Assembly: GCA_027575765.1 (NCBI GenBank)
Contig: JANBPT010000944.1
Coordinates: 1 to 18,433 of the forward strand
Length of the DNA: 18,433 bases
Source: Tieghemiomyces parasiticus
Lineage: Eukaryota > Kickxellomycota > Dimargaritomycetes > Dimargaritales > Dimargaritaceae
Direction of reading: 5' to 3'
A program made the translations under genes and the position numbers. A model generated the notes under the pieces. That model saw only the letters and a list, made by a program, of their open reading frames with translations. It was not told the origin of the DNA and did not search any database. Each line of letters starts with the position of its first letter. The first letter of the stretch is position 1. Shown one piece after another: positions 8,335 to 17,945 of the stretch.

Positions 8335-10521
8335 CTATGGTGCGGGAGCGCACGGTGGATGGTAGGGATCCCGGTGGGTTTGGTGATGTGAGTATGGCAA
8401 GCGGAGCATGGGCGGGAAGAACTGTAGTGTGGTCTCGTCGAACCGCAGCACGCGCTGACAGCCCCGGCAGGGCGTTTGGAAGAACCCCCGGTAGTGGCCC
8501 AGCCAGGCAATGAAGCGAGATAAGACGGGGGAGTGGGGTGTCTCGGTCTGCAGGTCGGCCAGCTGGGTTATAAGGGCCAGGGAGAGGCGGCGGAACACCG
8601 CGAAGCTGGACTGAGTGCCTGGGTCCCCCTGCTCAGTTTAACATTGGCGGGGAAGAGAGGACCGCAACGGTACAGTGGTGGGAAGGGAGGCCAGCGTTAA
8701 ATACCAGGAACATGAACGCTACTCCCCGGTCCCGCCATATAGGAGGCAAGACAGCTAACTTGACCCTGACAAGCTCCCTTGCAATGAGAATTAAAATCCA
8801 ATCTGGTAGGAGACTTACACTTTCATTGGGGCTCCTCACCACGATGTTCAGAATATCCAGCGGTTCGATATTGGTCGAAACTTGGTAGATGGTGAGCAGA
8901 TAGACGTCCACGGTATGCGTCAAGCTGACCTTAAACACCGCATGCGGGAAGCAGGACGCCCGTTCCAACCAATCGAGTGTCAAGCCGTCAGGTAGATTTG
9001 CGCGGAGACGGTCTACCCAGGCCACGATATTCGCGATGCCAGTCTCGCTGATTTGGTCCAATGGTCAGCGATGGAGGGTGCCAGAAGCCGCAAATGAAGT
9101 TGATTACATATTGGTCAGACATATTAATCGTATTTACATTGTACGAGAGCATGACATCGGCCGCCCTTAGTGTCGAGATGGCGTGGAAAAGTAATAAGGG
9201 GGCTAGGAAGCACTTACGCGTCATTGCTCATGAATTCAGTGACCGGCCTTGAGTAAGTCACTTCTTGGTCGGCTACGAGGGTTGGCGGCGGAGGTCTAAG
9301 GTTGTCATGTGTCGGATTGATCGTTTGACGAAGAGATTGTTAATGGGACCACTGGAATTTGCCTGTTCTTCAATGGGGGCGCCCCCCCTTTACCCGTCCC
9401 CAGTTTCCCTTCGTCGCGCTTGATCCTGTAATGGTTAACGACGTCATATGCGCACTTACCCGGTGCAGCTAACGGTTGGCACCTGCTTCGTATCGGCAGG
9501 GGCCGAATCCTCGGCAGTGGCTGTCGCTTGGACGGGTTTCGTGTCTCTGGAATTTGTGGTGAGCCAAGGTTAAAGAATATGACGGTTATAATCAGTGCTA
9601 CGGGCGGAGGGTTTACAGCGTACGCTGCAGCAATTTAGGAAATCGGGCGCCTACCTAGTAGGTTCGGTCTGTTGGTCTGAGATGGATGAGGCGAGCGCTG
9701 ACGGGTTGCGGAATACGTGGTTGAAGATGGCGATTTGGTAAATCCAAGTAGGGTAAGCAACTTCAGATGTTACAGAGAAAAACTGCTCGGTGGTATTGCC
9801 AGGCGATCCCACCAAGCTGGAAAAGACAAGGGTCGGAGGATCATCAGAGAGCTTTACAATGACGCTCACGTTCGTTACCTTGATGCACCTGACACAGGTT
9901 CTGGTAGTGCTCGAGTTGGGTAAACGCCGCACGGATCCGGTCCTGGAAGTCAGTGGTCAGGCCAGACTCTGTTCGCGGGGTCAAGGTGGAGTATAGAGCT
10001 ACAGGATTAAGTACAAAAGTTTTTACGCTCAACCAAGTGTTTTGCCTTGCACGCTTAAAACGATGTCCCTAGCCTACTCGAGCGTGGACGTAGTGACGGA
10101 AACTATGTGCCCATCCTCCAAACTGTTACCCGTACCTTTGACTGGGAGGGCACTGGGTCCACTTTGAAAGACTCTCTTGACGGCGTTTTGAGCTAGTGCG
10201 AGCTGTAACACGAATAAGCGCGGGGTAATAGTGGTGGGAACGTAAGGATTGTCCAAAGGTGTATGGTTAGCGAGACTATCCATGGGCGCCCGGGAGCGTG
10301 AAATGGGGCGCTTACGCGGTGAGTAAAGATGATGGGGCTGCCATGAGAGTCTGTGGGAGTTCACCAGTGCCGTATTACCAAAGAGCGGTCTCTGTGCATC
10401 AGTAATTCGTCCGTTTGGGTCGACAACTGCAGTATATAAAAATGTCTAGTCGGGGTCCATCGAGCTCGCTTACATTCTCGATGAGCTCGTCTACAGCCTG
10501 GGCCGTATCGGTAGACGACAT
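8335..10521 (-). CDS. MED27: Mediator complex subunit 27 (about ten exons)
   Basis: The proposed exons are 10474-10521, 10379-10426, 10136-10202, 9879-9968, 9774-9816, 9460-9546, 9330-9425, 9218-9295, 8819-9047 and 8335-8610. All phases agree, giving 353 residues (human MED27 has 311). The C-terminal exon is diagnostic: RFIAWLGHYRGFF, then TPCRGCQRVL with Cys310 and Cys313, then FFPPMLR. This is the short zinc-ribbon-like tail of MED27. The exon at 8819-9047 carries IVAWVDRLRANLP, which fits the family's central part, and 9879-9968 carries DFQDRIRAAFTQLEHYQNL, which fits its N-terminal helix. MED27 sits in the Mediator tail/upper body and links activators to RNA polymerase II. Exons at 9218-9816 are tentative: two introns would be only 34 nt, and one has a weak GTCAAA donor. 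The two terminal exons and the first four are the best supported. Confidence 0.85.
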
Positions 10522-11876
10522 AGTAAGCGGTATTCTCGAGAAGCCAAGCCAATACCGCTTGGACGAATGGTGGTGAAGAGTTCGCGACAAGGAAAGGCAA
10601 TGTGATGAGAAACCTGTGCGGTCAGACATTTGACAGTCGTAAGGAATCTAACTTAGGTCAGCAGGCTTTATTTGGTAGTGTACATTTACTGGAGCATCGA
10701 GGCGCGGGCTGGGCCTTGTCTGCTCCGCTGACCTCTTTGCACTACCACGCCCCCACCTCTCCCTGTCCTTTCATTCCTATGTTTGGGAATCACTTTCCCT
10801 CTCCCCTCCTGCCTCCGACGATACATAAAGTGCTAGACTCCGCCAGTAGCATGAGGCTAAGCAACCACTTTAATAAATTCATCTAGCTTTTGAAGCGGCT
10901 TCCTATGTAATGTTTTTAGGCCATCGGACAGCAAGAGGTGCAGTAGCCCTTCAGTCTATTTTGTGTTCGATGGGATGCTACCAATAAGCTTGTTATTGGA
11001 GTAAGGCCTCGTAGGGATCAATCTGGCACGCGGGTAAACAACTACAAAGGGGTTTAATGCTAATTTACGGCGAGGAGTCTCTGTGGTCTTGATAGTGATC
11101 CTTCCAATAAAACGCCAGTTTTCGGACAAAGAGTTGGCGATACGACCGCTACTGAAGGCCATCCTTGTTTATCGCAAGGCTTGGGTCCATACAATCCACT
11201 GTCGATAGACGCAAGTAAGATGGGCTAAATTTCAGCATGGGAAGGTCAAGTGGGCCAGGGTGTGTGGTCCGAGTGAGGGACGTCAAGAAAGAGAGCCAAC
11301 CGAAGGAGATCACGGGCAAGTGGGTTCAAATTAGAAAAAAATAGTTATTGGTTTGCACACTTAAGCAAGTACAACCCTTGGCCTAGTTCGCCTACTTGAC
11401 CTACAGAAAGAGCACGTTGGAAAACTTTTGCCTAATGTAGTTGGGAGGTTTGGCCTCGGACACTTTGAATTAAGGAGCAGCATCGGTTCGGCGCCGGCCT
11501 CAGATCAGAAGGTGGGGTAACCGTGACTGATTATTGGCACCGCCGGCAGTATTCTTTCGGGAAACCGGGACTGGCAGATGTTGCTTACTATAGGCAGGTT
11601 GTTTTGAACTGTAAAGGTTCGCTGGCGAACCCTCGGTTTATCAGTCACCCAATAGCGTGATAGAAAGAGTTTCCCTTAAGGTCCGATTGCTGCGCCCGAT
11701 ACAGCCCCATTTCTTTTTCCCGCGCTGTCCAACCGGTCATTCTACATTGATCAAAATCATAACCCAGGAATTTGTTTGTATTCGTAATGGACAGTTGGTG
11801 GAATTTGCAAGCCATTTGCAGGAACGGAGATGCAACTTGAATAATACATCTCCATGCACAAAGCCGCTCAAGGGAG
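10522..11876. other. Intergenic, 1.35 kb without recognised gene
   Basis: This stretch separates the MED27 start from the FCF1 stop; both genes are on the minus strand. I looked for splice-bounded exons and for tRNA A and B boxes on both strands and found nothing convincing. A pyrimidine-rich tract lies at about 10740-10820. The part nearest 10522 should hold the MED27 promoter. The part nearest 11876 is the FCF1 3' flank, where no AATAAA was evident. Confidence 0.45.
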
Positions 11877-13129
11877 TTAGCCCTTCGGGTCGCCGTACGC
11901 TTCAGGCATACGCTCGATAGTGAACCGATGACGGGCGATATACATGATGGGTACACCGGGAATCTTGCGGATTCGCGACTTGAGTTCACGATCGCAGGTG
12001 GCAACTATGTAGCACTTTTGTTGCGTCACCCGGCGGACGAGGCAGTCATCGGCGTAGGTGCCAGCATGGGTACAAGGGAGGCGCTCGAACCGCGGGTCGC
12101 GCGCTACGAGAAGGGCTAGCCGAAACATGGGGCCCAGTTTTTCCAATTCGGCAATTACGCAGTCAGTGACGCAAGGAATGCCTGTGGATGGGGGGGGGGT
12201 AGAGGTATAGCAAGAAGCAGTTCAATTAGATAATGTTATGAATGCGATCAACAAGCACAAAGTGGGTAGCCAATACGTACACGGGTAGACCTCGGCAGGT
12301 CTGGCAACGTTCGCAGTCCCATAAATTATCAACACTTACACTTGGCATACAGGGAGTCCATCATACCCTGCACAATCTCCATCTTGTTACGGATGGCAAA
12401 ATTGATAAAATTGGTATCAATCAGCACGTGGTAGGGCGGGCCCAGGGCGGTGTTGTACTTGAAGAAAAGGCTCGACGAAACTTGGTCGCTGGAAGGTCGA
12501 AGTCATAGTGGAAAATGAGCAAATGCATATCGTAGGGTTAGTAAGTCATTATGCCAGTTGCCCACTCAGGCGGTGGGCGTACCCCTATTCCCCATACCCG
12601 TGTGCAAGCTCGTCACTTGAGAACGATGACTTACACATGGCTGACCTGCTTCTTGGCCTTCTCCTCGGCCGCCTTGCGCTCAGCGATCACGACATCCTTG
12701 CTGCCGACGGGGAATGAATGGACCGTGCAATACACCGGAGTTCAGTGTCACCAAAAGTCCGAGAGGTTAGGGTGGTGGCGATGATTGGGAAGGGTTAGAT
12801 ACTAATAGAAACTGGAGTGGAAGCAGAGCACCCGGGGTCACCGACATAACCGGGATGAGGGCAAGCGGGATCGGTCACCGACTTACCGCCGGGGGTCTTT
12901 GATAGTCAACATGCGCTTCTTCAAAAACTTGGCGGCGATCGCGCCCTTATTGGTCTTCGGCTGGTAGGGTGGACGGGGGTGTGGTATCATGGTGGGAGTG
13001 GGACGGGGCATGTTACTACTTGAATGGCCCGCATGACGGGAAGCTAGTCGACCCAATGCTGTCCGGACCTGGAGCTTCGCCTCCGGGTCATTACTACGGC
13101 GTCGGAAAAATCCCCAGTGGCCTTACCAT
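11877..13129 (-). CDS. FCF1: rRNA-processing protein Fcf1/Utp24 (PIN-domain nuclease)
   Basis: Five exons (13127-13129, 12887-12960, 12635-12700, 12340-12488, 11877-12181) join in phase to exactly 198 residues, the length of human FCF1. Landmarks are [14 protein letters not shown] near the N-terminus, [16 protein letters not shown] with Asp72, [45 protein letters not shown] with Asp142/Asp143, ATCDRELK with Asp161, and [12 protein letters not shown]. The acidic residues are the metal-binding set of the PIN fold. Fcf1/Utp24 cleaves pre-rRNA at sites A1 and A2 in the nucleolar small-subunit processome. Introns are 146-186 nt with GTAAG donors. The first coding exon would be just the ATG, followed directly by GTAAGG. 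The alternative is an in-frame ATG at 13009 without that intron, adding about 16 proline-rich residues. Confidence 0.93.
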
Positions 13130-13762
13130 GGTGTCTAGGGCTGAATTGCGCTTAAGCCGAGTGTCAGGGGAGTAGTATGGATAAAAGAAGTGGTGGTCAC
13201 TGGAGAATGGACGATAGGGGTGAATTGGGCTGGTTTGTAACTATAAGGAGGTATAGAGTATGTACTGCGATGGGCTTAACCTTGTGCAGCACGAAGTGGC
13301 AGATACACACGGTGTGAATGTGCACGGTCAGGGCTAAAGGGCCAGAGACGCTGCAGTGGTGGAGCAGACTAACCTACCTAGTCGAGGCGAGAAAAAAAAA
13401 AAGAAAAAAGAAAAGAAAAAAGAAAAGTGAACAGGCTGACACCCTCCACCTTCCCTACCCTCAAACCAGATGGAAACGATATATTACATGTCACGTGATT
13501 CGTATCTCTCGATTGGCACCTGCTTACTGGGCCATTATCCATTAAACCTCCGCTTGGCAGAAAGAGAGAACCCCTTGGTGCCTGCCCACGGCTACTTGTG
13601 AGCGAACTGCCAGCCGCTAGTGGGCCTTCTGAGGCCCCGTTACCCTTCTGAGTTCCCGTGTGGTACCGTCGGACCCAAGTGCATACCCTTGCTGCCCTCC
13701 CTCACCCACATCACCTAATTCCCCTCTGCCCCCCATCACCAACCAGTCACCAGCCTTTCACC
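13130..13762. promoter_or_regulatory. Divergent intergenic region between FCF1 and the reductase
   Basis: This region should contain the promoters of minus-strand FCF1 and plus-strand ketosphinganine reductase. It contains a 39-nt A-rich purine tract (13389-13427) and a perfect TCACGTGA palindrome at 13491-13498, an E-box of the Cbf1/bHLH type. Just before the reductase start the plus strand is strongly pyrimidine-rich (about 13680-13760), common in fungal 5' leaders. Binding is inferred only. Confidence 0.45.
13389..13427 (+). repeat. A-rich polypurine simple repeat
   Basis: This is a run of A with single G spacers, all purine on this strand, about 330 bp upstream of the reductase start. 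Poly(dA:dT)-like tracts commonly exclude nucleosomes in fungal promoters. It could equally be ordinary slippage. Confidence 0.75.
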
Positions 13763-14970
13763 ATGGACGGCTATCTCTCCTGCACGATGACCACCGTGCT
13801 CGGCGTCCTGGGCGCTTACGGGGCCTGGTACGTCGTCTGCGCCTACCTTGCTCGCCGCGGGGTCCCCCCTCTCAATTTTAAAGATAAGGTAAGCACCAGG
13901 CCAAACCATCTTCACCTCCGTGCTGTATGGCCGGAAGGTGAACCATAGCCGTACTGCTTGGGAGGTTGAAGAGGGTAGTCCATTGGAAGCAATCTACCAG
14001 CCCGCCCTTCGTCGCTACCCGATCCCGGACACCAACTTTGACCTGCACTGGCTCCCACATTCCCTCTCCACCTCAGCACTGTTATGTAACGGGCGGCAGC
14101 GCCGGATTGGGCGAACAACTGGCCGTCCTGCTGGTCGAGGCCGGGGCGCACGTCACCATCGTGGCGCGCAACCAGACGCGGCTTGACGAGGCTCAGCGTC
14201 TGATCACCGCCCACCGTCGGGATGAGCGTCAGCGCGTGGTGGCCGTATCGGCCGATGTGAGCAACCACGGCGAGAGTGTAGCGGCTCTGGACCGCGCCAT
14301 TCGTCAACACGATGGGCAGGTCCCCGAGTATGTATTTGCCTGCGCGGGCACGACCACGCCGCGGTATTTCCTGGATTACGGACCGGGCGATTTTGAGCGC
14401 ACAATGCAGATCAACTACTTCGGGGCACTCTACACCATCCAGCAGGCTGTCAAATATATGGTCCAGCATGGTGTGCGGGGCCGCATAGTCACTGTCAGCT
14501 CCCAGGCTGGACTAGTCGGGATTCCCGGTTACAGCGAGTACGCACCCACCAAGGCAGCCCTCCGCATGCTGACCGAGACCTTGTATTACGAACTATCGAT
14601 CTATGGGATCGTGGCCCACTGCTTCTTCCCAGCCAATATCAAGACTCCCGGGTTCGAGCATGAGAACCAGACAAAACCTCGAATCACCCGAGTGATTGAC
14701 GGCGAGGACGAGGCCATCGACCCCCGCGTGTGCGCCCAGCGCCTGCTCCGCGGGATGGACAAGGGCTACCCGTTCATCGTGTCCGATCCCCTGGGTGATG
14801 TGGTGCGCGCCGCATGCAAGGGCGTCGGTCCCGCGAACAACATGGCCGTAGATACCTTGTTTGCCGCCCTCGGTTGGTTCGCCGTACCTCTCTGGCGCGC
14901 CGTGACCTGGTGGCAGGTGCGGGACGAGGTGCAGGCCGAGGCCACCCAGCGCCGGGCCCAGCTCTCCTGA
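13763..14970 (+). CDS. TSC10: 3-ketodihydrosphingosine reductase (Tsc10/KDSR)
   Basis: Exons 13763-13888 and 14077-14970 join in phase to 339 residues. The intron is 188 nt with a GTAAGC donor and a CTCAG acceptor. Residues 11-30 form a hydrophobic N-terminal segment. The Rossmann dinucleotide loop is TGGSAGLG at 47-54. Further on are CAG at about 131, a serine at about 183-184, and the catalytic Y197-x3-K201 in YAPTK. SSQAGLVG, PANIKTPGFEHENQTKP and a C-terminal hydrophobic stretch near 303-320 are typical of this short-chain dehydrogenase group rather than generic members. The enzyme reduces 3-ketosphinganine to dihydrosphingosine with NADPH at the cytosolic face of the ER, the second step of sphingolipid synthesis. 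The start is the first ATG after a pyrimidine-rich leader and gives a length near yeast Tsc10 (320). Confidence 0.92.
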
Positions 14971-15845
14971 CGCGGTTCCCCTCCATGTCGATGAATTGCA
15001 CCTGACTGCCCCTCGTTTGGCCTGCGCTGAGCTTCTCAGAAGCCCTAGCGATCATGGTTGTGCGGGTTTTTCTGGTTCACGGTTATCGGGCGTCGGTAGT
15101 GCCGGCAATGTATGGCATTCTATGTTCTCTACTTTGGAATCACTCATCACTGAATTATTCTCGGACCCAAACACCAAGCATATCCTAGAGCTAGTCCGCA
15201 AATCATTTCTACGGGAAAATCCACGTGTCTGCATACCCAGAAACAAACGGACGTGTGCTGTCTGGCCCGCCCTACAACAATGTGAGGAGAGTAGGATTGC
15301 GTTAAGTGTGAGAGTATCTAAGCATTCCCACCATACAGGCCTTCCATAGAACATTGCCTGTCCTTCGGCTTGGCATCTGCAAATCCTACCACCGTGTAGT
15401 AAAAGACGTTGGCCTTTGCTAGGCGGTGGGCTTGAATGAACTGTGGAGGCTCAATGAGAGAGATCCTTCCAGTAACTCAGATCCGCCATCGGTCGAGCTT
15501 GCGCGAAAACGATTATCCAACTTGGCTTACCCTTATCATCACGGGCCAGCCAACCAGCTTTCATTATGAGAGATCCACCCCTTTGTCCCCCACTACTCCT
15601 GTCACCACCACCACTCGGGTGTACCTTGGTCAGTTCCCTATAATAGCACCTTTACGGCGCCGCTCGTTGGCTGTGACCACTTGTAGCCTGTTCTTACGGT
15701 TCAGTACCCACCCCTGGGGTCTCAAAGACTGGCCGGTCCTCTGCCAAATTGCTTACCTTGATACCATTAGCTTTTAGACTGCCCGTTGTGCTAGCACGTC
15801 GACCATTGTCATTCATTTCTTGTTGCCCATTTCCTCTCTACTGCC
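14971..15845. other. Intergenic between reductase and phosphoesterase
   Basis: Both flanking genes are on the plus strand. I found no family-like frame, tRNA boxes or clear poly(A) signal. Short open frames at 14996-15349 and 15436-15777 lack recognisable motifs and have the more AT-balanced composition of the intergenic DNA. The part nearest 15845 is pyrimidine-rich and should be the phosphoesterase leader. Confidence 0.45.
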
Positions 15846-17444
15846 ATGGGACTGCGCTGGCCCACCCTATCCCGCACCCCGGGGTGTTCGTGGAACACGT
15901 TCCTACTCTGCCTCCCAGTTCTCTGGGCTATTTTCGTCTATTATAACGAGGTCCTCACGTTCCGTTTTGCCACCCAGCGCTGCCATTGGCCTGATATGGA
16001 CCGCAAGGCCACTTCACTTGTAGTTCCCTCAACCTCAGACATGCCCGTGTACCGAATTGCTATCGTAGCCGACCCGCAAATCACCGACCAGTACTCATAC
16101 GGTCAAACTGGACTCCGACTATCGCTCACCAATTTTATTACCGACCAGTACGCCCGCAAGAACTACTGGTACCTGGAGAGCCTGCAGCAACCCGATATGG
16201 TCATTATTCTGGGCGACCTGTTCGACGGTGGTCGGCACTGGGGAGACGACCAGTGGTACACCGAGCTGAACCGGTTCCGCCGTATTTTCCGCTTGCCAGT
16301 CGGCTCGGTGGGTACAGACCGGCCACTTGGTTCACCTTCGCCCGCGGGGGCCGACCGGGGAAGCACGCCACCAACCTTCCGGTACGTGGCCGGCAACCAC
16401 GACATCGGAGTCAGCCAATCGGTGATTTTGCCCGCCCTGACCCGTTTCCAACGGGTGTTTGGGCCAGTTAACTACCGGCTGACGGTGGCTAATCACACTC
16501 TCGTGATCCTTGACGACCTGTCCTTCGGTAACACTGTCCTTCCAGAACTTTCGCGCAACACCACCCGGTTCCTGGACGAAGTGGCCACCGAGAGCGATAG
16601 TACCTTGCGATTGCTCTTCACCCATATTCCGCTGTACCGACCAGACGGCACGGACTGCGGGCCCCGGCGGCACAACAATACACCGATCAACCAGGAAAGT
16701 GGATTCCAGTACCAGAACCTGGTTCTGGAGGAAGACACCGCCACGATTTTAACCAAGCTCCGGCCCGCCGTGGTCTTCACTGGTGACGACCACGACCAAT
16801 GCCTCATTCATCACGAACTACCGGGCCCCCCGCCACGCCGAATCCCTGAATACACTGTAGGGTCGTTCTCCATGGCCGGCGGCAATATGTTCCCCAGCTA
16901 CACATTGCTCACCCTGACCTCTGGCAGTCAGGCAACCTTCTTGAGTAATTCAAACGCTACGTGGGCGACCCAGCTGTGTGAGCTCCCGTCCCAGGTCCTG
17001 ATCTACATCACCTACGCCCTAACATTAGTCCTCACCCTAGCGCTCCTCCTCTGGCGAACCTTCGTCGCTGTCCAATACCAGTCGGACGGCAAGCTGACGG
17101 ATAGGTACCAGCTGGCCGCCGTGGAACATATAGACCCAACCCTGGACACTGCCGGCGTCCGGATCAGCGTGGATCCAGGTACCTCGTACGGCCGCAGCCC
17201 GGCGAGCCCCAACTGCCAACCATTTAGGGAAGCGAAAGACGACGACCACAACACCATTTCTTCGGATGACGAGGCTAGTTTATCAGAAGAGGATCCCGCG
17301 GACTATATTTACCAACACTCCCGGCAGATCATTCTCCGCAGAGCTTTTCTAATCCAGTGGGGCCGGGCCTTCGGATGGGCGCTCGCGCGAGTCGCTGTCT
17401 TCCCTGTGATCGCCTTCGTCGCATGTACTCTCTATTTCTGGTAA
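15846..17444 (+). CDS. Cdc1/Ted1/PGAP5-type metallophosphoesterase
   Basis: A single exon encodes 532 residues. A membrane segment at about 16-34 is followed by a lumenal calcineurin-like phosphoesterase domain. Its metal motifs are in order: DPQ (76-78), GDLFDGGR (123-130), GNHD (183-186), FTHIPLYR with His260, and GDDHDQC (313-319). GDDHD in place of the usual GHxH is, as I recall, the Cdc1/Ted1 form. Two further membrane stretches lie at about 383-405 and 506-531, separated by an acidic serine-rich loop (about 465-485). In yeast and animals these ER enzymes remove an ethanolamine-phosphate side group from GPI-anchor mannose, which allows GPI proteins to exit the ER. A Gly/Pro/Ser-rich insert (about 152-176) sits between the second and third motifs. 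The start follows a pyrimidine-rich leader. Cdc1 and Ted1 cannot be told apart here, so no symbol is given. Confidence 0.9.
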   Translation: MGLRWPTLSRTPGCSWNTFLLCLPVLWAIFVYYNEVLTFRFATQRCHWPDMDRKATSLVVPSTSDMPVYRIAIVADPQITDQYSYGQTGLRLSLTNFITDQYARKNYWYLESLQQPDMVIILGDLFDGGRHWGDDQWYTELNRFRRIFRLPVGSVGTDRPLGSPSPAGADRGSTPPTFRYVAGNHDIGVSQSVILPALTRFQRVFGPVNYRLTVANHTLVILDDLSFGNTVLPELSRNTTRFLDEVATESDSTLRLLFTHIPLYRPDGTDCGPRRHNNTPINQESGFQYQNLVLEEDTATILTKLRPAVVFTGDDHDQCLIHHELPGPPPRRIPEYTVGSFSMAGGNMFPSYTLLTLTSGSQATFLSNSNATWATQLCELPSQVLIYITYALTLVLTLALLLWRTFVAVQYQSDGKLTDRYQLAAVEHIDPTLDTAGVRISVDPGTSYGRSPASPNCQPFREAKDDDHNTISSDDEASLSEEDPADYIYQHSRQIILRRAFLIQWGRAFGWALARVAVFPVIAFVACTLYFW

Positions 17445-17730
17445 TTTCACCTATACATAGTATCCTGTAAATTTGATCCCTGTTCTATTAATTTTTCTCT
17501 TGACTCTGTCGCTCGACCGTACCCCGAGGTTTTCGAATTAAATAAAATCACTTACTGCCTAGAGATGACTAAAATATCTTCCTTGATAGACGCGGACAAG
17601 CATAATAAAAAATTGCGGTACCGACTATTCCCAGGTCGTCACCCACCTTAGTACTATATCAGTTAAAAGATGCTTAACTGCGCAGACCTAACGGGATGTG
17701 GTACTTGCTACTTCAGATAACCGCAACTGA
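17445..17730. other. 3' flank of the phosphoesterase gene
   Basis: This is AT-rich DNA after the stop codon. It contains AATAAA at 17541-17546 on the plus strand, about 97 bp after the stop, the likely poly(A) signal. No other feature is seen before the second LTR-like repeat copy. Confidence 0.5.
17541..17546 (+). terminator. Probable phosphoesterase poly(A) signal (AATAAA)
   Basis: This is a canonical AATAAA in an AT-rich stretch about 97 bp after the stop codon, with nothing else competing nearby. Confidence 0.5.
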
Positions 17731-17945
17731 TGTGGTGCGGACACTTGTTTTGCCTCTTGAAGGTATCTAGCGGACGCGCCGATACCGGAGAAACGTAAAT
17801 AATGGCCAATCCCCTTGTAAGGGAAAGACCGCCTAAGCTTTAAGGTTACGGGCGTCACGCGGGGGGATGTAGATCCTTCCCCCGCATCCAAGTATAAGAA
17901 GCGAGCCCGCGCGGGCAAGCAAGGACTCACCAGTAAATTTTTGGA
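17731..17945 (+). repeat. LTR-like dispersed repeat, copy 2
   Basis: This is a diverged copy of 1893-2100 in the same orientation. Shared parts are the 23-nt identical block at 17746-17768, AACGTAAATA, the CCCCTTGTGAGGG/CCCCTTGTAAGGG segment, GGGGGATGTAGATCCT, TATAAGAAG near 17893, CCCGCGCGGG (17906-17915) and AAGCAAGG. No tRNA gene lies next to this copy. Weak similarity may continue to about 18095 (CCTGAGGCCTAG), and AATAAA occurs at 18113, so the full unit could be nearer 370-400 bp. No retrotransposon coding sequence is present. Confidence 0.6.

Noticed and set aside
11320..11345. GGGTTCAAAT resembling a tRNA B box
   Set aside because: The final CC of the B box is missing, and there is no A box or acceptor stem at the expected distance.
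13389..13427. Regular GA-rich run considered as a CRISPR or satellite unit
   Set aside because: It is a simple A-rich tract with irregular G spacing, without repeated spacers or longer units.
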